Shown here in pieces: positions 50,651-60,492 of a DNA stretch of 64,000 nucleotides; the stretch's first letter is position 1; the number at the start of each line of letters is the position of its first letter. The notes under the pieces were generated by a model. It was not told the DNA's origin. It saw only the letters and a list, made by a program, of their open reading frames with translations, and did not search any database. The position numbers and the translations under genes were made by a program. The DNA lies in NCBI GenBank assembly GCA_903822185.1, contig CAIJOA010000012.1, positions 1 through 64,000 of the forward strand, in the 5' to 3' direction. This DNA is from an uncultured Rhodospirillales bacterium. GTDB lineage: Bacteria; Pseudomonadota; Alphaproteobacteria; ATCC43930; CGMCC-115725.

Positions 50651-52849
50651 ATGGATGGCATCGATACCAGCGTTTCACGGCGTGGCTTTCTAGGCGGCGC
50701 TACCGGACTGAGCTTCGCGCTGAGCCTGCCCGCTTTCATGATGTCCGAAGCATCGGCGCAGGATGCGACGAGCGCCAAGCCGATCGGCGCTTGGGTCAAT
50801 ATCAAGCCGGACGGTTCGATCGTTCTGTTGATTCCGACGGCGGAGATGGGCCAGGGCTCGCTGACCGCGATGCCGATGATCATCGCCGAAGAACTCGACG
50901 CCGACTGGTCGAAGATCAGCACCGCCTATCCGCCGGTCGTCCCCGCGATCTACGGCAACCCAATGTTCGGCGGCCAGATGGTCACCTATGGCAGCGGCGC
51001 GATCCGCGGTTATTGGGACAAGATCCGGCTGCAGGCCGCCGCCGTCCGCCGCGTGCTGATGCAATCGGCCGCCGACAAGTGGGGCGTGCCGCTGGCCGAG
51101 GTCCGTACCGAACCGAGCACCGTCGTTCATGCCGCGAGCAACCGCCGCCTGAGCTATGGCGAGATCGCCGCTTTTGCCAAAGTGCCCGATCCGATGCCGG
51201 TCATCGACAAGGCCGAGCTTAAGAAGATGGCCGATTACCGCATCATCGGTAAGAACACGGCACGCTACGACATTCCCGACAAAACCACCGGCGCGGCCCA
51301 GTACGGCATCGATGCGCAAGTGCCGAACATGGTCTATGCGACCTTGCTGCATGCGCCGGTCGATGCAGCGAAACCCGACAAGGTCGATGACAGCGCCGCC
51401 ATGGCGGTGCCGGGTGTTCTGAAGGTGATGCCTCTGGACCGCGGCGTCGCAGTGGTGGCCGAGACCGTCGAAGCCGCCTTCGCCGCGATGGATAAGCTGA
51501 AAGTCACCTGGTCGAACATGCCGGCCGACAGCTACAGCAGCGCCGACGGCAAGAAGGAATTCCTCGCCCGCGCCGCCGACCTTACCGACAAAGGCGCGAG
51601 CTTCGTCGCTACCGGCGATGTCGATGCGACCTTCGCCAAAGCGGCCAAAGTCATCTCGGCACAGTATTCGAGCGAGTATGTCTATCACGCTGGCATGGAG
51701 CCGATGAACGTCACCGCGACAGTGACGCCGGCCGGCGATGGCGCCGAGATCTGGATGGGCACGCAAGGCCCCGGCCCCAATGTCCTCGCCGCCGCCGCGC
51801 AGTTGAAAACCAAGCCCGAGAACATCAAGCATCACCAGTTCTATCTGGGTGGCGGTTACGGCCGGCGCAGCCCGCCCGATCTCATCGGCGAAATCCTGCC
51901 GATCGCGAAAGAGATGCAGCGGCCGGTGAAGCTGATCTGGACGCGCGACCAAGACGTCAAAACCGCCAAGATGCGGCCGATGACGGCACATCAGGTGGAA
52001 GCCGCGCTGGATGCCGATGGCAAGGTCATCGGCTGGCGTCATCGCCTCGTCGCCGAATCCGTCATCGTCTATGGCGCCGGCGAAAAGGTGATGGAGTTCA
52101 CCAAGGGCATCGACAACATCGTCCTCGAAGGCATCAAGCATGAATACGAGGTGCCCAACCAGTCGATCGTCTATCTGCGTGAAAAGCGCGGCGTCGGTCT
52201 CTCGTCATGGCGCGGCATCGGTGCGGGCTACAACAAGTTCGCGATCGAATCCTTCATCGACGAACTCGCCGCGGCGCAGAAGATCGATCCGGTAAAGTTC
52301 CGGCTCGATCTTTTGAAGAGCGATCCGCGCGCGCAGGACGTGATCAAGGCTGTTGTCGATAAGGCCGGATGGGGCAAGCAAATGCCGGCGGGACATGCTC
52401 TCGGCTTTTCCTACGCGAAGGTCGTCGAGACCTATGTGGCGGCGATCGGCGATATCTCGCTCGATCCGAAGACCGGTGTCGTTCGTGCACATAAATTCTG
52501 GCTCGCGCTCGATCCCGGCATCGTCATCAATCCGGACAGCGTCTTGGCGCAAACCGAAGGCAATATCGCTTGGGGCCTGAGCCAGACGCTGAAAGAGCAG
52601 ATGTCGGTCGTCAACGGCCGGGTGCAGCAGAACAACTTCTATGACTATCCCGTGCTGCGCATGTCGGAGATGCCCGAGATCGACACCCAGATCATCGCCA
52701 CGGACAACCCGCCGAAGGGCATGGGCGAAGCCTCGCTGCCGCTGGTCTCGCCGATCATCGCCAACGCGCTGTTCACCCTGACCGGTAAACGCTTCCGATC
52801 GCTACCGATGACGCCGGATAAGATCAAAGCCGGACTGGCCGTTACCTAA
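50651..52849 (+). CDS. iorB: Molybdopterin-binding subunit of molybdenum hydroxylase (IorB-like)
   Basis: 732 aa from ATG 50651. A Tat signal (SRRGFLGGATGLSFALSLPA) predicts export with cofactor. The aldehyde-oxidase/xanthine-dehydrogenase fold is clear: the alpha-helical region AAQYGIDAQVPNMVYATLLHAP and the C-terminal PPKGMGEASLPLVSPI with the active-site Glu in GMGEAS. Electrons likely pass to the triheme cytochrome encoded opposite. Substrate (N-heterocycle or aldehyde) cannot be inferred. Confidence 0.92.
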   Translation: MDGIDTSVSRRGFLGGATGLSFALSLPAFMMSEASAQDATSAKPIGAWVNIKPDGSIVLLIPTAEMGQGSLTAMPMIIAEELDADWSKISTAYPPVVPAIYGNPMFGGQMVTYGSGAIRGYWDKIRLQAAAVRRVLMQSAADKWGVPLAEVRTEPSTVVHAASNRRLSYGEIAAFAKVPDPMPVIDKAELKKMADYRIIGKNTARYDIPDKTTGAAQYGIDAQVPNMVYATLLHAPVDAAKPDKVDDSAAMAVPGVLKVMPLDRGVAVVAETVEAAFAAMDKLKVTWSNMPADSYSSADGKKEFLARAADLTDKGASFVATGDVDATFAKAAKVISAQYSSEYVYHAGMEPMNVTATVTPAGDGAEIWMGTQGPGPNVLAAAAQLKTKPENIKHHQFYLGGGYGRRSPPDLIGEILPIAKEMQRPVKLIWTRDQDVKTAKMRPMTAHQVEAALDADGKVIGWRHRLVAESVIVYGAGEKVMEFTKGIDNIVLEGIKHEYEVPNQSIVYLREKRGVGLSSWRGIGAGYNKFAIESFIDELAAAQKIDPVKFRLDLLKSDPRAQDVIKAVVDKAGWGKQMPAGHALGFSYAKVVETYVAAIGDISLDPKTGVVRAHKFWLALDPGIVINPDSVLAQTEGNIAWGLSQTLKEQMSVVNGRVQQNNFYDYPVLRMSEMPEIDTQIIATDNPPKGMGEASLPLVSPIIANALFTLTGKRFRSLPMTPDKIKAGLAVT

Positions 52850-52871
52850 TTAACGGTCCGCTGAAACGACA

Positions 52872-52906
52872 AGAGGCGCGCCACACCGGCGCGCCTCTTT
52901 CTTTTT
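52872..52906 (+). terminator. Rho-independent terminator of iorAB
   Basis: Perfect 11-bp stem AGAGGCGCGCC / GGCGCGCCTCT with loop ACACC, followed by TTCTTTTT. It starts 23 bases after the iorB stop and 16 bases before the stop of the convergent cytochrome gene. Confidence 0.93.
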
Positions 52907-52921
52907 CCGCGATGGGCTCGC

Positions 52922-54157
52922 TTACGGCAGGGCCTTGCGCGCCTTGGCGACATCGTCGGCGGTGATCTTCGATCCGCCGTTGCCGAAGTAGGAATTGACG
53001 AAGTTCGCCACCGCCGACAACTGATCGTCGGAACGGCCGACGCCGAACGGTGGCATGAAGCGCGGACGATCCGAGGATGGCGCGCCCGAGCCGCCGATCA
53101 ATACCGCCATCAAGTTCGTCGCCGCGGAATCGTTGAGCGTCCGGCTGCCGACCATGCTGGCATAAGGCGACTGCACGCCGATGCCGTCCCAGCCGTGACA
53201 GTTGGCGCATTCGCCGGCGAAGATCTGTGCGCCGAGATCGGCGGTGGGCGGCGTTGCCGCGCTGCGTGCCGGCGGGTTTTGTGCAACGGCCGTTACGGTC
53301 TTGATCGGCGCGGCGGAGCGCAGATAGACGACGATGGCGTGAATATCCTGCGCCGTCAGATGGCTGAGACTGTCATTGACCGCTTCCAGCATTGGCCCGG
53401 CGGCCGAGCTATGTCCGTCGGCATGGCCAGTCGAAAGATAAGAGGCCAGGGCATCGTCGCTCCATCCACCGACGCCCGAGTCCGAATCCGCGGTGATGTT
53501 GTAAGCCATCCAGCCTTGCGTCACGGCACCGGCGAATTTCTGCGAATTGTTCAGGCTTTGGGTGAAACGGCGCGGCGTGTGGCATTCGCCGCAATGTTCC
53601 AATCCCTCGACCAGATACGCGCCGCGATTCCAATCCGCCGATTGTTTCGGGTCCGCCTCGAAACGTTTGTCCGGATTGAACAGGATGTTCCAGAAGGCCA
53701 GCGCCCAACGCTGATTGAAGGGGAACGACAGCGCGTCTTCGGGCGTCGCGTTCTTCACCGGCGTGAGGCTGAAGAGATACGCCTTGATCGCCAGCACGTC
53801 GTCGCGCGACAGCTTCGTGTAAGCCGTATAGGGGAACGCGGGATAAAGATGCTCGCCGCCTTTGGCGACGCCCTTCTGCATCGCGGTGATGAACTCGTCA
53901 TCGCTCCACGACCCGATACCGGTTTCCTTGTCAGGGGTGATGTTGCGCGAATAGATCGTACCGAACGGCAGCTTGAACGCCCGCCCGCCGACGAACGGCG
54001 TCCCTCCCGGCGTCGTGTGGCAGGCGACGCAATCACCGGCCGTCGCCAGATACTGGCCCTTGGCGATGAGGTCGGCATTGGGCGCTTGCGCGGACGCCGG
54101 CGACAGGAACGCGAATAGGATGAAAAGAAACGGGGAGACGCGCGCGACGATCATCAT
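52922..54157 (-). CDS. Triheme cytochrome c (dehydrogenase partner)
   Basis: 411 aa from ATG 54157 (the next ATG, 54154, has better spacing to GGAG). Signal peptide cleaved near PASAQA. Three CxxCH heme sites: CVACH (Cys43), CGECH mid-protein and CANCH near the C-terminus. This triheme layout is typical of the cytochrome subunit of membrane alcohol/aldehyde dehydrogenases and IorAB-type enzymes. Convergent with iorAB, with which it probably forms a periplasmic electron path. Confidence 0.93.
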   Translation of the reverse strand: MMIVARVSPFLFILFAFLSPASAQAPNADLIAKGQYLATAGDCVACHTTPGGTPFVGGRAFKLPFGTIYSRNITPDKETGIGSWSDDEFITAMQKGVAKGGEHLYPAFPYTAYTKLSRDDVLAIKAYLFSLTPVKNATPEDALSFPFNQRWALAFWNILFNPDKRFEADPKQSADWNRGAYLVEGLEHCGECHTPRRFTQSLNNSQKFAGAVTQGWMAYNITADSDSGVGGWSDDALASYLSTGHADGHSSAAGPMLEAVNDSLSHLTAQDIHAIVVYLRSAAPIKTVTAVAQNPPARSAATPPTADLGAQIFAGECANCHGWDGIGVQSPYASMVGSRTLNDSAATNLMAVLIGGSGAPSSDRPRFMPPFGVGRSDDQLSAVANFVNSYFGNGGSKITADDVAKARKALP

Positions 54158-54371
54158 ATTCTCCGTAACCCTGCGGCAGCTTGGCGCCGTCTTGGCGTGC
54201 GCTACGGAAAATAGAAGAAGGTCCAACCGGTAACAATATTTCCGGCCGTATATAGCGGTCGGCGCAGCGGCGTTGGGTCCAGAACAGAATCGGCGCGCCC
54301 CGGGGTCAGGCGTCGCATAAAGCGAACGACAAACCCCAAGGCGCGTCACCGATGATCGGATGAGCGGAAAC

Positions 54372-54447
54372 TGGTGGAGACGAGGGGGATCGAACCCCTG
54401 ACCTCGACATTGCGAACGTCGCGCTCTCCCAACTGAGCTACGTCCCC
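54372..54447 (-). tRNA. tRNA-Ala (CGC)
   Basis: 76-nt cloverleaf including encoded CCA. Acceptor stem GGGGACG/CGTCTCC contains the G3:U70 alanine identity pair. D-arm GCTCAGTTGGGAGAGC, anticodon loop TTCGCAA (anticodon CGC, reads GCG), T-arm AGGGGTTCGATCCCCCT. Read from the minus strand. Confidence 0.96.
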
Positions 54448-54462
54448 GTTTCGGCGGGGCGG

Positions 54463-54492
54463 ATGATTGAGTGAGAGAGGCCCTAATGTCAA
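54463..54492 (-). promoter_or_regulatory. Predicted tRNA-Ala promoter
   Basis: On the minus strand a perfect -35 TTGACA (54492-54487) and a -10-like AATCAT (54468-54463) are 18 bases apart and end about 15 bases before the mature tRNA 5' end. Placement fits a sigma-70-type promoter with a short leader. Confidence 0.6.
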
Positions 54493-54582
54493 GATATGGG
54501 CGGCAGAACGCCCGCAGCTTGCGCCGCAGAAAGCCTGCCGTTAGGCTCGGATACGGGTTTTTTCCGGGGGAATTTACGGTTC

Positions 54583-54888
54583 ATGGGCGGTTTTCTCGTA
54601 CCGGTCATCGAGGTGGTGGTCGCCATTCTCGATATCTATTGGTGGCTGATCATCATTCAGGCCGTCGTGAGCTGGCTGATCGCCTTCGACATCATCAATA
54701 CCCGCAGCCGTCCCGTCAGCATGATCCTCGACTTCCTCTATCGGGTGACGGAGCCGGCGATCGCCCCGATCCGACGGTTCGTGCCGAATTTCAACGGGCT
54801 CGATCTCGCGCCCTTCATTCTGCTGATCATCATCTGGTTCATCCGGATGGAACTGCAGCAGCTTGAGCTGTTCTTCTATCTGCACTGA
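54583..54888 (+). CDS. YggT family membrane protein
   Basis: 101 aa with two hydrophobic segments and the YggT pattern: DIYWWLIIIQAVVSWL, RPVSMILDFLYRVTEPAIAP (motif LYR-TEP-PIR) and GLDLAPFILLIIIWFI. The family is linked to osmotic tolerance and cell-envelope function. ATG 54583 was chosen with CCGGGGG nearby; upstream codons are not family-like. Upstream of folD. Confidence 0.9.
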   Translation: MGGFLVPVIEVVVAILDIYWWLIIIQAVVSWLIAFDIINTRSRPVSMILDFLYRVTEPAIAPIRRFVPNFNGLDLAPFILLIIIWFIRMELQQLELFFYLH

Positions 54889-55060
54889 CGCGTCCCCGCC
54901 GACCCGACCCAACTTTTAACGCGTCATTGCGGGCTGAAGCCGCACGCTCTCACCGTCGTGGGCGGGGCCGCCCATGCCGTAAAGTGGTTGAATTCGCAGG
55001 GCGCGCGGTCATCCTGGCGCCGCTGCTCGAACCAAGCCCCGCTCAAACAAGGACGAGACC

Positions 55061-55948
55061 GTGGTTGATACCCGACTGATCGACGGAAAGGCCCGCGCCG
55101 CCGGCCTGCGCGCCGCCGTGGCCGCCGCCGCTGCCGCCCTCAAAGCCCAGCATGGCATCGTCCCCGGCCTCTGCGCCGTGCTGGTAGGCGAAGACCCCGC
55201 CAGCCAGGTCTATGTCCGCAGCAAGGGTAAGGCGACGATCGAGGCCGGCCTCGCCAGCTTCGAGCATAAATTGCCGGCATCCGCCAGCGAGGCCGAGCTG
55301 CTGGCGCTGATCGCCCGCCTTAATGCCGACGACACCGTCGATGGCATCCTGGTGCAGTTACCGCTGCCGCCGCAGATCAATCCGCAGCGCGTGATCGACG
55401 CCATCGCCCCGGCCAAGGATGTCGATGGCTTCCATCCCGAGAATGTCGGCCGGCTGTGGAGCGGCAGCACGTCGCTCGTCCCCTGCACGCCCTATGGCTG
55501 CTTGATGTTGCTGCGAGAGGCGATACCGAGCCTTGCCGGCGCCGAAGCCGTCGTGTTGGGCCGGTCCAACATCGTCGGCAAGCCGATGGCGGCGTTGCTG
55601 CTGGGCGAAAGCTGCACCGTGACCGTCGCCCATTCCAAGAGTCACGATCTGCCGGCCATCGCCCGCCGTGCCGATATCCTGATCGCCGCTGTCAGCAAGC
55701 CTGAACTCGTGCGCGGCGACTGGATCAAGCCAGGCGCGGTCGTGATCGATGTCGGCATCAATCGCGTTGCCACGGCAGATGGAAAATCGCGCCTCGTCGG
55801 CGACGTGGCGTTTGAAGAAGCGCAAGGCATTGCCGGCGCGATTACGCCGGTGCCGGGTGGCGTCGGTCCCATGACGATTGCCTGTCTGCTGCGCAACACG
55901 CTGCTGGCGGCATGCCGGCGGCGCGGGCTTACCGAACCCAGCATCTAG
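55061..55948 (+). CDS. folD: Methylenetetrahydrofolate dehydrogenase/cyclohydrolase
   Basis: Bifunctional one-carbon enzyme, 295 aa. GTG start with AAGGA about seven bases upstream. Visible: [17 protein letters not shown] with catalytic Tyr/Lys, [14 protein letters not shown], and [25 protein letters not shown] (NADP), and [16 protein letters not shown]. Substrate binding and dehydrogenase residues are intact. Confidence 0.97.
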   Translation: MVDTRLIDGKARAAGLRAAVAAAAAALKAQHGIVPGLCAVLVGEDPASQVYVRSKGKATIEAGLASFEHKLPASASEAELLALIARLNADDTVDGILVQLPLPPQINPQRVIDAIAPAKDVDGFHPENVGRLWSGSTSLVPCTPYGCLMLLREAIPSLAGAEAVVLGRSNIVGKPMAALLLGESCTVTVAHSKSHDLPAIARRADILIAAVSKPELVRGDWIKPGAVVIDVGINRVATADGKSRLVGDVAFEEAQGIAGAITPVPGGVGPMTIACLLRNTLLAACRRRGLTEPSI

Positions 55949-55949
55949 A

Positions 55950-55988
55950 AACGGAAACGGGCGGCACCGCTTTCGCGATGCCGCCCGC
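55950..55988 (-). terminator. Hairpin terminator of the OmpA-like gene
   Basis: 8-bp stem GGGCGGCA/TGCCGCCC at 55959-55986, followed on the minus strand by GTTTCCGTTTC. It lies between the convergent folD and ompA-like genes and may serve both. Confidence 0.6.
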
Positions 55989-56004
55989 TCCTACGAGGCA
56001 GAAG

Positions 56005-56922
56005 TTAGTTCAGGGTGATTTCGACCACGCGGTTACGCGGTTCGCGGACACCCGGCGCCGTCGGCACCGGCGGCTCGCGGAAGCCGACCCAGCTTTCCTG
56101 CACGCGGCTCGTATCGATACCATCGGCACGCAGCGCGGCGCGGACCGTATCGGCACGACGCTTCGACAGGGCAACGTTGTAAGGATCCGTACCGGACAAG
56201 TCGGCTTTACCGACCAGACGGATATGAATTGCCGGGTCCTTAGCAGCCTGCGCCACCGTATCCAGCACCTGACGGCCTTCCGGCGTCAGCTGCGAGCGAT
56301 CGAACTCGAAGTAGATGTTGTACTGGTGCGAACCAACCGCCGCGACCGGACGGCCGCCGAGTGCTGCTTCGAGAGCGGTGATCGTCGAGATGAAATCCTT
56401 ATGGCAAGCGCCATCGAATTCATGCGCCCAATCTTTCTCGGTGCGTTCCAGCCAGCAGTCATAAGCAACCTGTGCTCGCGCCGCGAGGCCGGGGAAGCGG
56501 TCACGACCGCCGCGATCGAGATCGCCGACGAGGCGTTGACGCGCCGCCGCCATCTGGGTGCGGAAGCCATAAGGCTGCTCCAGCGGAATGGCCCAGTTGG
56601 AATTATCTTCCGGCGGGACCAGTTCGCCCTTTTCAGCGGCGATGCCTTTGCGCGCGAAGTAATCGACATCGACGTAATCGCCGGGGAAGACTTTGCCCTG
56701 ATGCGAGAGCATATCGGCGAGGCCCGCATAATCATGCGCGAGTTCTTGGACGAAGTTGCCACCGGCGGGCGGGGCGGCGGCGAGAACGGCGGTCTGGTTA
56801 TGACCGGCGCTGGGATAGTTGCCGTGAATCGGCGGCTTGTAAGACCAGTCGGAGCAGCCGGCAAGCATCATGCCACCGGCGATGAGAGCTGACACTGACA
56901 AAAATGCGCTACGAGTTACCAT
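56005..56922 (-). CDS. OmpA family lipoprotein
   Basis: 305 aa. GAGGAG precedes the start. Lipobox GMMLAGC (cysteine near residue 23). The middle region (GKVFPGDYVDVDYFARKG, WLERTEKDWAH) is an alphaproteobacterial-type adaptor. The C-terminal OmpA/MotB domain (IYFEFDRSQLTPEGRQVLDTV, then VGKADLSGTDPYNVALSKRR) binds peptidoglycan. Likely anchors the outer membrane to the wall. Confidence 0.9.
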   Translation of the reverse strand: MVTRSAFLSVSALIAGGMMLAGCSDWSYKPPIHGNYPSAGHNQTAVLAAAPPAGGNFVQELAHDYAGLADMLSHQGKVFPGDYVDVDYFARKGIAAEKGELVPPEDNSNWAIPLEQPYGFRTQMAAARQRLVGDLDRGGRDRFPGLAARAQVAYDCWLERTEKDWAHEFDGACHKDFISTITALEAALGGRPVAAVGSHQYNIYFEFDRSQLTPEGRQVLDTVAQAAKDPAIHIRLVGKADLSGTDPYNVALSKRRADTVRAALRADGIDTSRVQESWVGFREPPVPTAPGVREPRNRVVEITLN

Positions 56923-57038
56923 ATAAATTCTCCTCGCTCGGACGCGTCTTCCCAGGATGAGTTGAGCGCGTTTTTTATTTGAATATTGAAACGCTGTGAC
57001 GGGATCGCCGCAGAGCTTATGCGTAGGACAAACGAGAG

Positions 57039-57281
57039 TTACCGCTCCCAGACAGGCGTGCCGAGATCGATGGCCGAAGGTGACGTGACAGCGCCGACGG
57101 TTGCACCCGCACCCGCACCGATCGCGGCGCCGACCAGCGGCGCACCGACCATGGCGCCGATCACGGCACCGCCTGCGGCGCCAATACCAGCACCGGACAA
57201 TCCGCGGTCACCCACGGTGTTGCCGCAACCCGCGAGGGCCACAGCGATGATAATGAGGGGAAATGCAATGCGCGTACTCAT
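57039..57281 (-). CDS. Glycine-zipper lipoprotein
   Basis: 80 aa with lipobox AVALAGC (cysteine near residue 19). The mature part is a glycine zipper (GIGAAGGAVIGAMVGAPLVG then GAAIGAGAGATVGAV), as in Pcp/YmgG/OsmB-like envelope lipoproteins that often respond to stress. GGAAAG precedes the ATG. Confidence 0.82.
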   Translation of the reverse strand: MSTRIAFPLIIIAVALAGCGNTVGDRGLSGAGIGAAGGAVIGAMVGAPLVGAAIGAGAGATVGAVTSPSAIDLGTPVWER

Positions 57282-57405
57282 CTCTTTCCATCCCTTTCCG
57301 TTGGATGATGTCGGAAGGCAGAATGGAAATTGATTGTGTCCTTAAAACGGCATCCCCGGGGTATTTTAGCCCCCAAGTCGTGACCTTCTTTAGGCCAAAT
57401 ACCCT

Positions 57406-58614
57406 TTATTTCCGCGCGTGTTTGGCAAGACGAAGCCGTAAAGCATTCAATTTGATGAATCCTTCGGCATCGCGCTGGTCATAGACCTGATCGGCCTCGA
57501 AGGTGACGTGGGCGAGGCTGTAGAGCGATTTCGGCGATTTACGGCCAACGACGCTGACATGGCCCTTATAGAGCTTCAACCGTACCGTGCCCTCGACATG
57601 GGCCTGGCTTTGATCGATGGCCGCCTGGAGCATCTCGCGTTCGGGCGCGAACCAGAAGCCGTTATAAATCAGCTCGGCATAACGCGGCATCAGCTCGTCT
57701 TTGAGATGCGACGCGCCGCGATCGAGGGTGATGCTTTCGATGCCGCGATGCGCGGCATGGAGGATCGTGCCGCCGGGCGTTTCATAGACGCCGCGCGACT
57801 TCATGCCGACGAAACGGTTCTCGACGAGATCGAGCCGGCCGATGCCGTGCTTGCCGCCCAATTCGTTGAGCTTGGTCAACAGCGCTGCCGGCGACAGCGC
57901 CGCGCCATTCACGGCAACCGCATCGCCTTTGAGGAATTCGACTTCGACATATTCAGCTTTATCGGGCGCCTGTTCGGGCGAGACGCTGCGGCTATAGACA
58001 AATTCGTCGGGTTCGACCCACGGGTCTTCCAGTACTTTGCCTTCCGCCGAGATGTGCAAAAGGTTCGCGTCGGTCGAGAAAGGCGCGTCGCCGCGCTTGT
58101 CCTTGGCGATCGGAATTTGATGCTTCTCGGCATATTCGATCAGCTTGGTGCGGGAATTGAGTTCCCATTCGCGCCAGGGCGCAATCACCTTGATGCCGGG
58201 GTTAAGCGCATAATAGCTCAGCTCGAACCGGACCTGATCGTTGCCTTTACCGGTCGCGCCATGCGCCACCGCGTCGGCGCCGACCTGCTTGGCGATTTCG
58301 ATCTGGCGCTTGGCGATCAGCGGCCGGGCGATCGAGGTGCCGAGGAGATAAAGCCCTTCGTACAGCGCGTTGGCGCGGAACATCGGGAAGACGAAGTCGC
58401 GCACGAATTCTTCGCGCAGGTCGTCGATGAAGATCTCTTTGATCCCCATCTGCTCGGCCTTCTTGCGCGCCGGCGCCAGCTCTTCGCCCTGGCCGATATC
58501 GGCGGTGAAGGTCACGACCTCGCAATGATAGGTTTCCTGCAGCCAGCGCAGAATCACCGAGGTGTCGAGCCCACCGGAATAGGCGAGCACCACCTTTTTC
58601 ACGTCACCGCTCAT
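57406..58614 (-). CDS. argG: Argininosuccinate synthase
   Basis: 402 aa. ATP-binding P-loop [12 protein letters not shown] (residues 10-21), the aspartate/citrulline-binding block [18 protein letters not shown], and [13 protein letters not shown]-dependent ligation of citrulline and aspartate. argH is not nearby; argD/argF lie 20 kb away, so arginine genes are dispersed. Confidence 0.97.
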   Translation of the reverse strand: MSGDVKKVVLAYSGGLDTSVILRWLQETYHCEVVTFTADIGQGEELAPARKKAEQMGIKEIFIDDLREEFVRDFVFPMFRANALYEGLYLLGTSIARPLIAKRQIEIAKQVGADAVAHGATGKGNDQVRFELSYYALNPGIKVIAPWREWELNSRTKLIEYAEKHQIPIAKDKRGDAPFSTDANLLHISAEGKVLEDPWVEPDEFVYSRSVSPEQAPDKAEYVEVEFLKGDAVAVNGAALSPAALLTKLNELGGKHGIGRLDLVENRFVGMKSRGVYETPGGTILHAAHRGIESITLDRGASHLKDELMPRYAELIYNGFWFAPEREMLQAAIDQSQAHVEGTVRLKLYKGHVSVVGRKSPKSLYSLAHVTFEADQVYDQRDAEGFIKLNALRLRLAKHARK

Positions 58615-58698
58615 GGTCTTGAACCTTCTGGAATGAGACGGCGGCAGTATAGGAAAGCTTTCCCTCGCCGTGAACCCTTCCAGCCGGTCGAAACCGCG

Positions 58699-59871
58699 CT
58701 ATTCCGCCGCGCGCGGGTCCTTCGAGGCCGGTCCGAAATGCGCGTCTATGGTCTTTTTCTGCGCCGCCCGGTTGAGCGTGGCGAAATCATCGCGGTTGGC
58801 GCGCATCCATTCCATCGAACCGTCGCGTGCCGCGTTGGACCCGCGGAACTTCGGCAACACATACCGGGCGAACAACTCGTAAGAGCGGTTGGTCGCCCCC
58901 CAATCTGCCCAATCGTGCGCCAGCATCAGGATCGAGCCGAAGCCGCCGGTCTTGTCCCAGAACCGTTCCAGAAGCGCGACGGCATCGTCGGGCGTACCGA
59001 TGACCCCACGCCCGCTTTCTATGATCGATTCGAGGCTGCCGAGGCCGATGGCGGTGCCGCCCAGCGGGCTGATCGCATAGGCATAGTCCTGCCATTTGTC
59101 GAAACCGTGCTGGACGTTGGCCAGCGCCTTCTCGCGCGTCTCGGCGATATGGAACGGTGCCATCAAACGCCAGTCCTGGCGGTTCATGGTCTGGCCGTGC
59201 TGCGCCGCCGTCTCCGCTGCGATCTTCCAGTTGAGGTCGAGCGCGTCATACCCCATGCCGGTCGAGACCGCGACGCAGAGCATACCGAGGCCCAGCCGCC
59301 CCGCGACCTTGCCGCCGTTCGGCGTCACCGCGCTGGCGATGGCGATATGCGGACGCGGATAGCTGTAGGGTTTCAATTGCAGCCGCGCCTGGTTCATCAC
59401 GTACCAATCGGTCTTGCGGGTGATGGTTTCGCCGGCCATCAGCCGCAGAATGATCTCGGCCGATTCCTCCATCCGCGCGCGCTGCGTATCGGGGTCGATG
59501 CCGAGGATCATCGCATCGGACGTCAGCAGCCCCGGCCCGATACCGAACATCGCCCGGCCGCGCGTCTGGTGATCCAACTGCACCATGCGGTCGGCCATGA
59601 TGAAGGGATGGTGATAGGGCAGCGACATGACGCCGGTGCCGAGCCTGATCCGTTGCGTCCGCGCCGCCGCCATGGCGATGAACAGATCGGGCGCGCCGTA
59701 AATCTCGAAGCCGCCGGAATGATGCTCGCCGATCCAGGCTTCGTTGAAGCCGAGCGTTTCGAGCCGTTCGATCAGCGCGAAGTCGCGTTCCATGCACAGC
59801 GTCGGGTCTTCGTCGGTGGCATGAAACGGTGGCAGGAAAATGCCAGCCTGCAATTGCGCACGATCAACCAT
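58699..59871 (-). CDS. LLM class flavin-dependent oxidoreductase
   Basis: 390-aa luciferase-like TIM barrel. N-terminal FLPPFHATDEDPTL, GFNEAWIGEHHSGGFEIY and the coenzyme region GRAMFGIGPGLLTSDAMILG suggest a limonene-monooxygenase-like or alkanal monooxygenase-like enzyme using reduced FMN. A partner flavin reductase is not evident nearby. It lies 15 bases after the GlcG-like gene on the same strand. Confidence 0.9.
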   Translation of the reverse strand: MVDRAQLQAGIFLPPFHATDEDPTLCMERDFALIERLETLGFNEAWIGEHHSGGFEIYGAPDLFIAMAAARTQRIRLGTGVMSLPYHHPFIMADRMVQLDHQTRGRAMFGIGPGLLTSDAMILGIDPDTQRARMEESAEIILRLMAGETITRKTDWYVMNQARLQLKPYSYPRPHIAIASAVTPNGGKVAGRLGLGMLCVAVSTGMGYDALDLNWKIAAETAAQHGQTMNRQDWRLMAPFHIAETREKALANVQHGFDKWQDYAYAISPLGGTAIGLGSLESIIESGRGVIGTPDDAVALLERFWDKTGGFGSILMLAHDWADWGATNRSYELFARYVLPKFRGSNAARDGSMEWMRANRDDFATLNRAAQKKTIDAHFGPASKDPRAAE

Positions 59872-59886
59872 GGCAGCATCCCCCTC

Positions 59887-60387
59887 TTAGTTCAGCCGAT
59901 CTTTGATCTTCGCAAGACCTGCGGCAGCGCAGCTTTCGTCCTTATCGCCGCCCGGCGCGCCGGATGCGGCGATGGCGCCGATCGTGTCGTTGCCGACTTT
60001 GATGGGAAGGCCGCCCGGCCCCATCGCCATCTGCGGGTCATAGACCGTCGGATTGAACGCGCCTGGCGTCGCGACCCGCGTGGCGAACTCGCCGGTCGAG
60101 ATGCCGAGCAGCGCCGCCGTGTAGGATTTGCGCCGCGTCACTTCCTTGGTCAGCGCCCGCGCGCCGTCGCCCATGATCATCAGCTGCGTATTGCCGCTGC
60201 GGTCGGCGATGGTCACGGTGACGTTCCAGCCCTGAGTCTTGCAGAAAGCGATCGCCGCCTGCGCCGCTTCGACAGCGAGGGCGGACGGCAAGACTTTGTG
60301 GGTTTCGTTGGGAAGACCATCGGCAGCGACGGCATCGAACGACAAAAGACAGGCAGCCGTTATGGCGAGCATGCGCAGGCGAAGCAT
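59887..60387 (-). CDS. GlcG/HbpS family exported heme-binding-like protein
   Basis: 166 aa. Signal peptide cleaved near AVAADG. The mature domain is of the GlcG/HbpS fold: VTVTIADRSGNTQLMIMGDG, RRKSYTAALLG, and the glycine-rich GGLPIKVGNDTIGAIAASGAPGG-type end. Some members bind heme; others have unknown periplasmic roles. Likely co-transcribed with the LLM oxidoreductase. Confidence 0.87.
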   Translation of the reverse strand: MLRLRMLAITAACLLSFDAVAADGLPNETHKVLPSALAVEAAQAAIAFCKTQGWNVTVTIADRSGNTQLMIMGDGARALTKEVTRRKSYTAALLGISTGEFATRVATPGAFNPTVYDPQMAMGPGGLPIKVGNDTIGAIAASGAPGGDKDESCAAAGLAKIKDRLN

Positions 60388-60492
60388 TCTGATCCTCCCC
60401 GGAGATTATTTTTTCGGGGACAATTGGACCATGCCCTTTGGCCCGTGGCAACAGGACCTATAATCTCTGATCTGACCGAGAGGAGACGATCC

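Noticed and set aside
54471..54866. 131-codon plus-strand frame overlapping yggT
   Set aside because: Different frame from the YggT protein and without motifs; Arg/His-rich composition of a shadow frame.
57508..60492. A plus-strand frame open for more than 3.3 kb that runs into the arsC gene
   Set aside because: It is antisense to argG, the LLM oxidoreductase and the GlcG-like gene, all of which have clear family motifs. The openness is a by-product of high GC codon bias; only the last 117 codons are a real protein.
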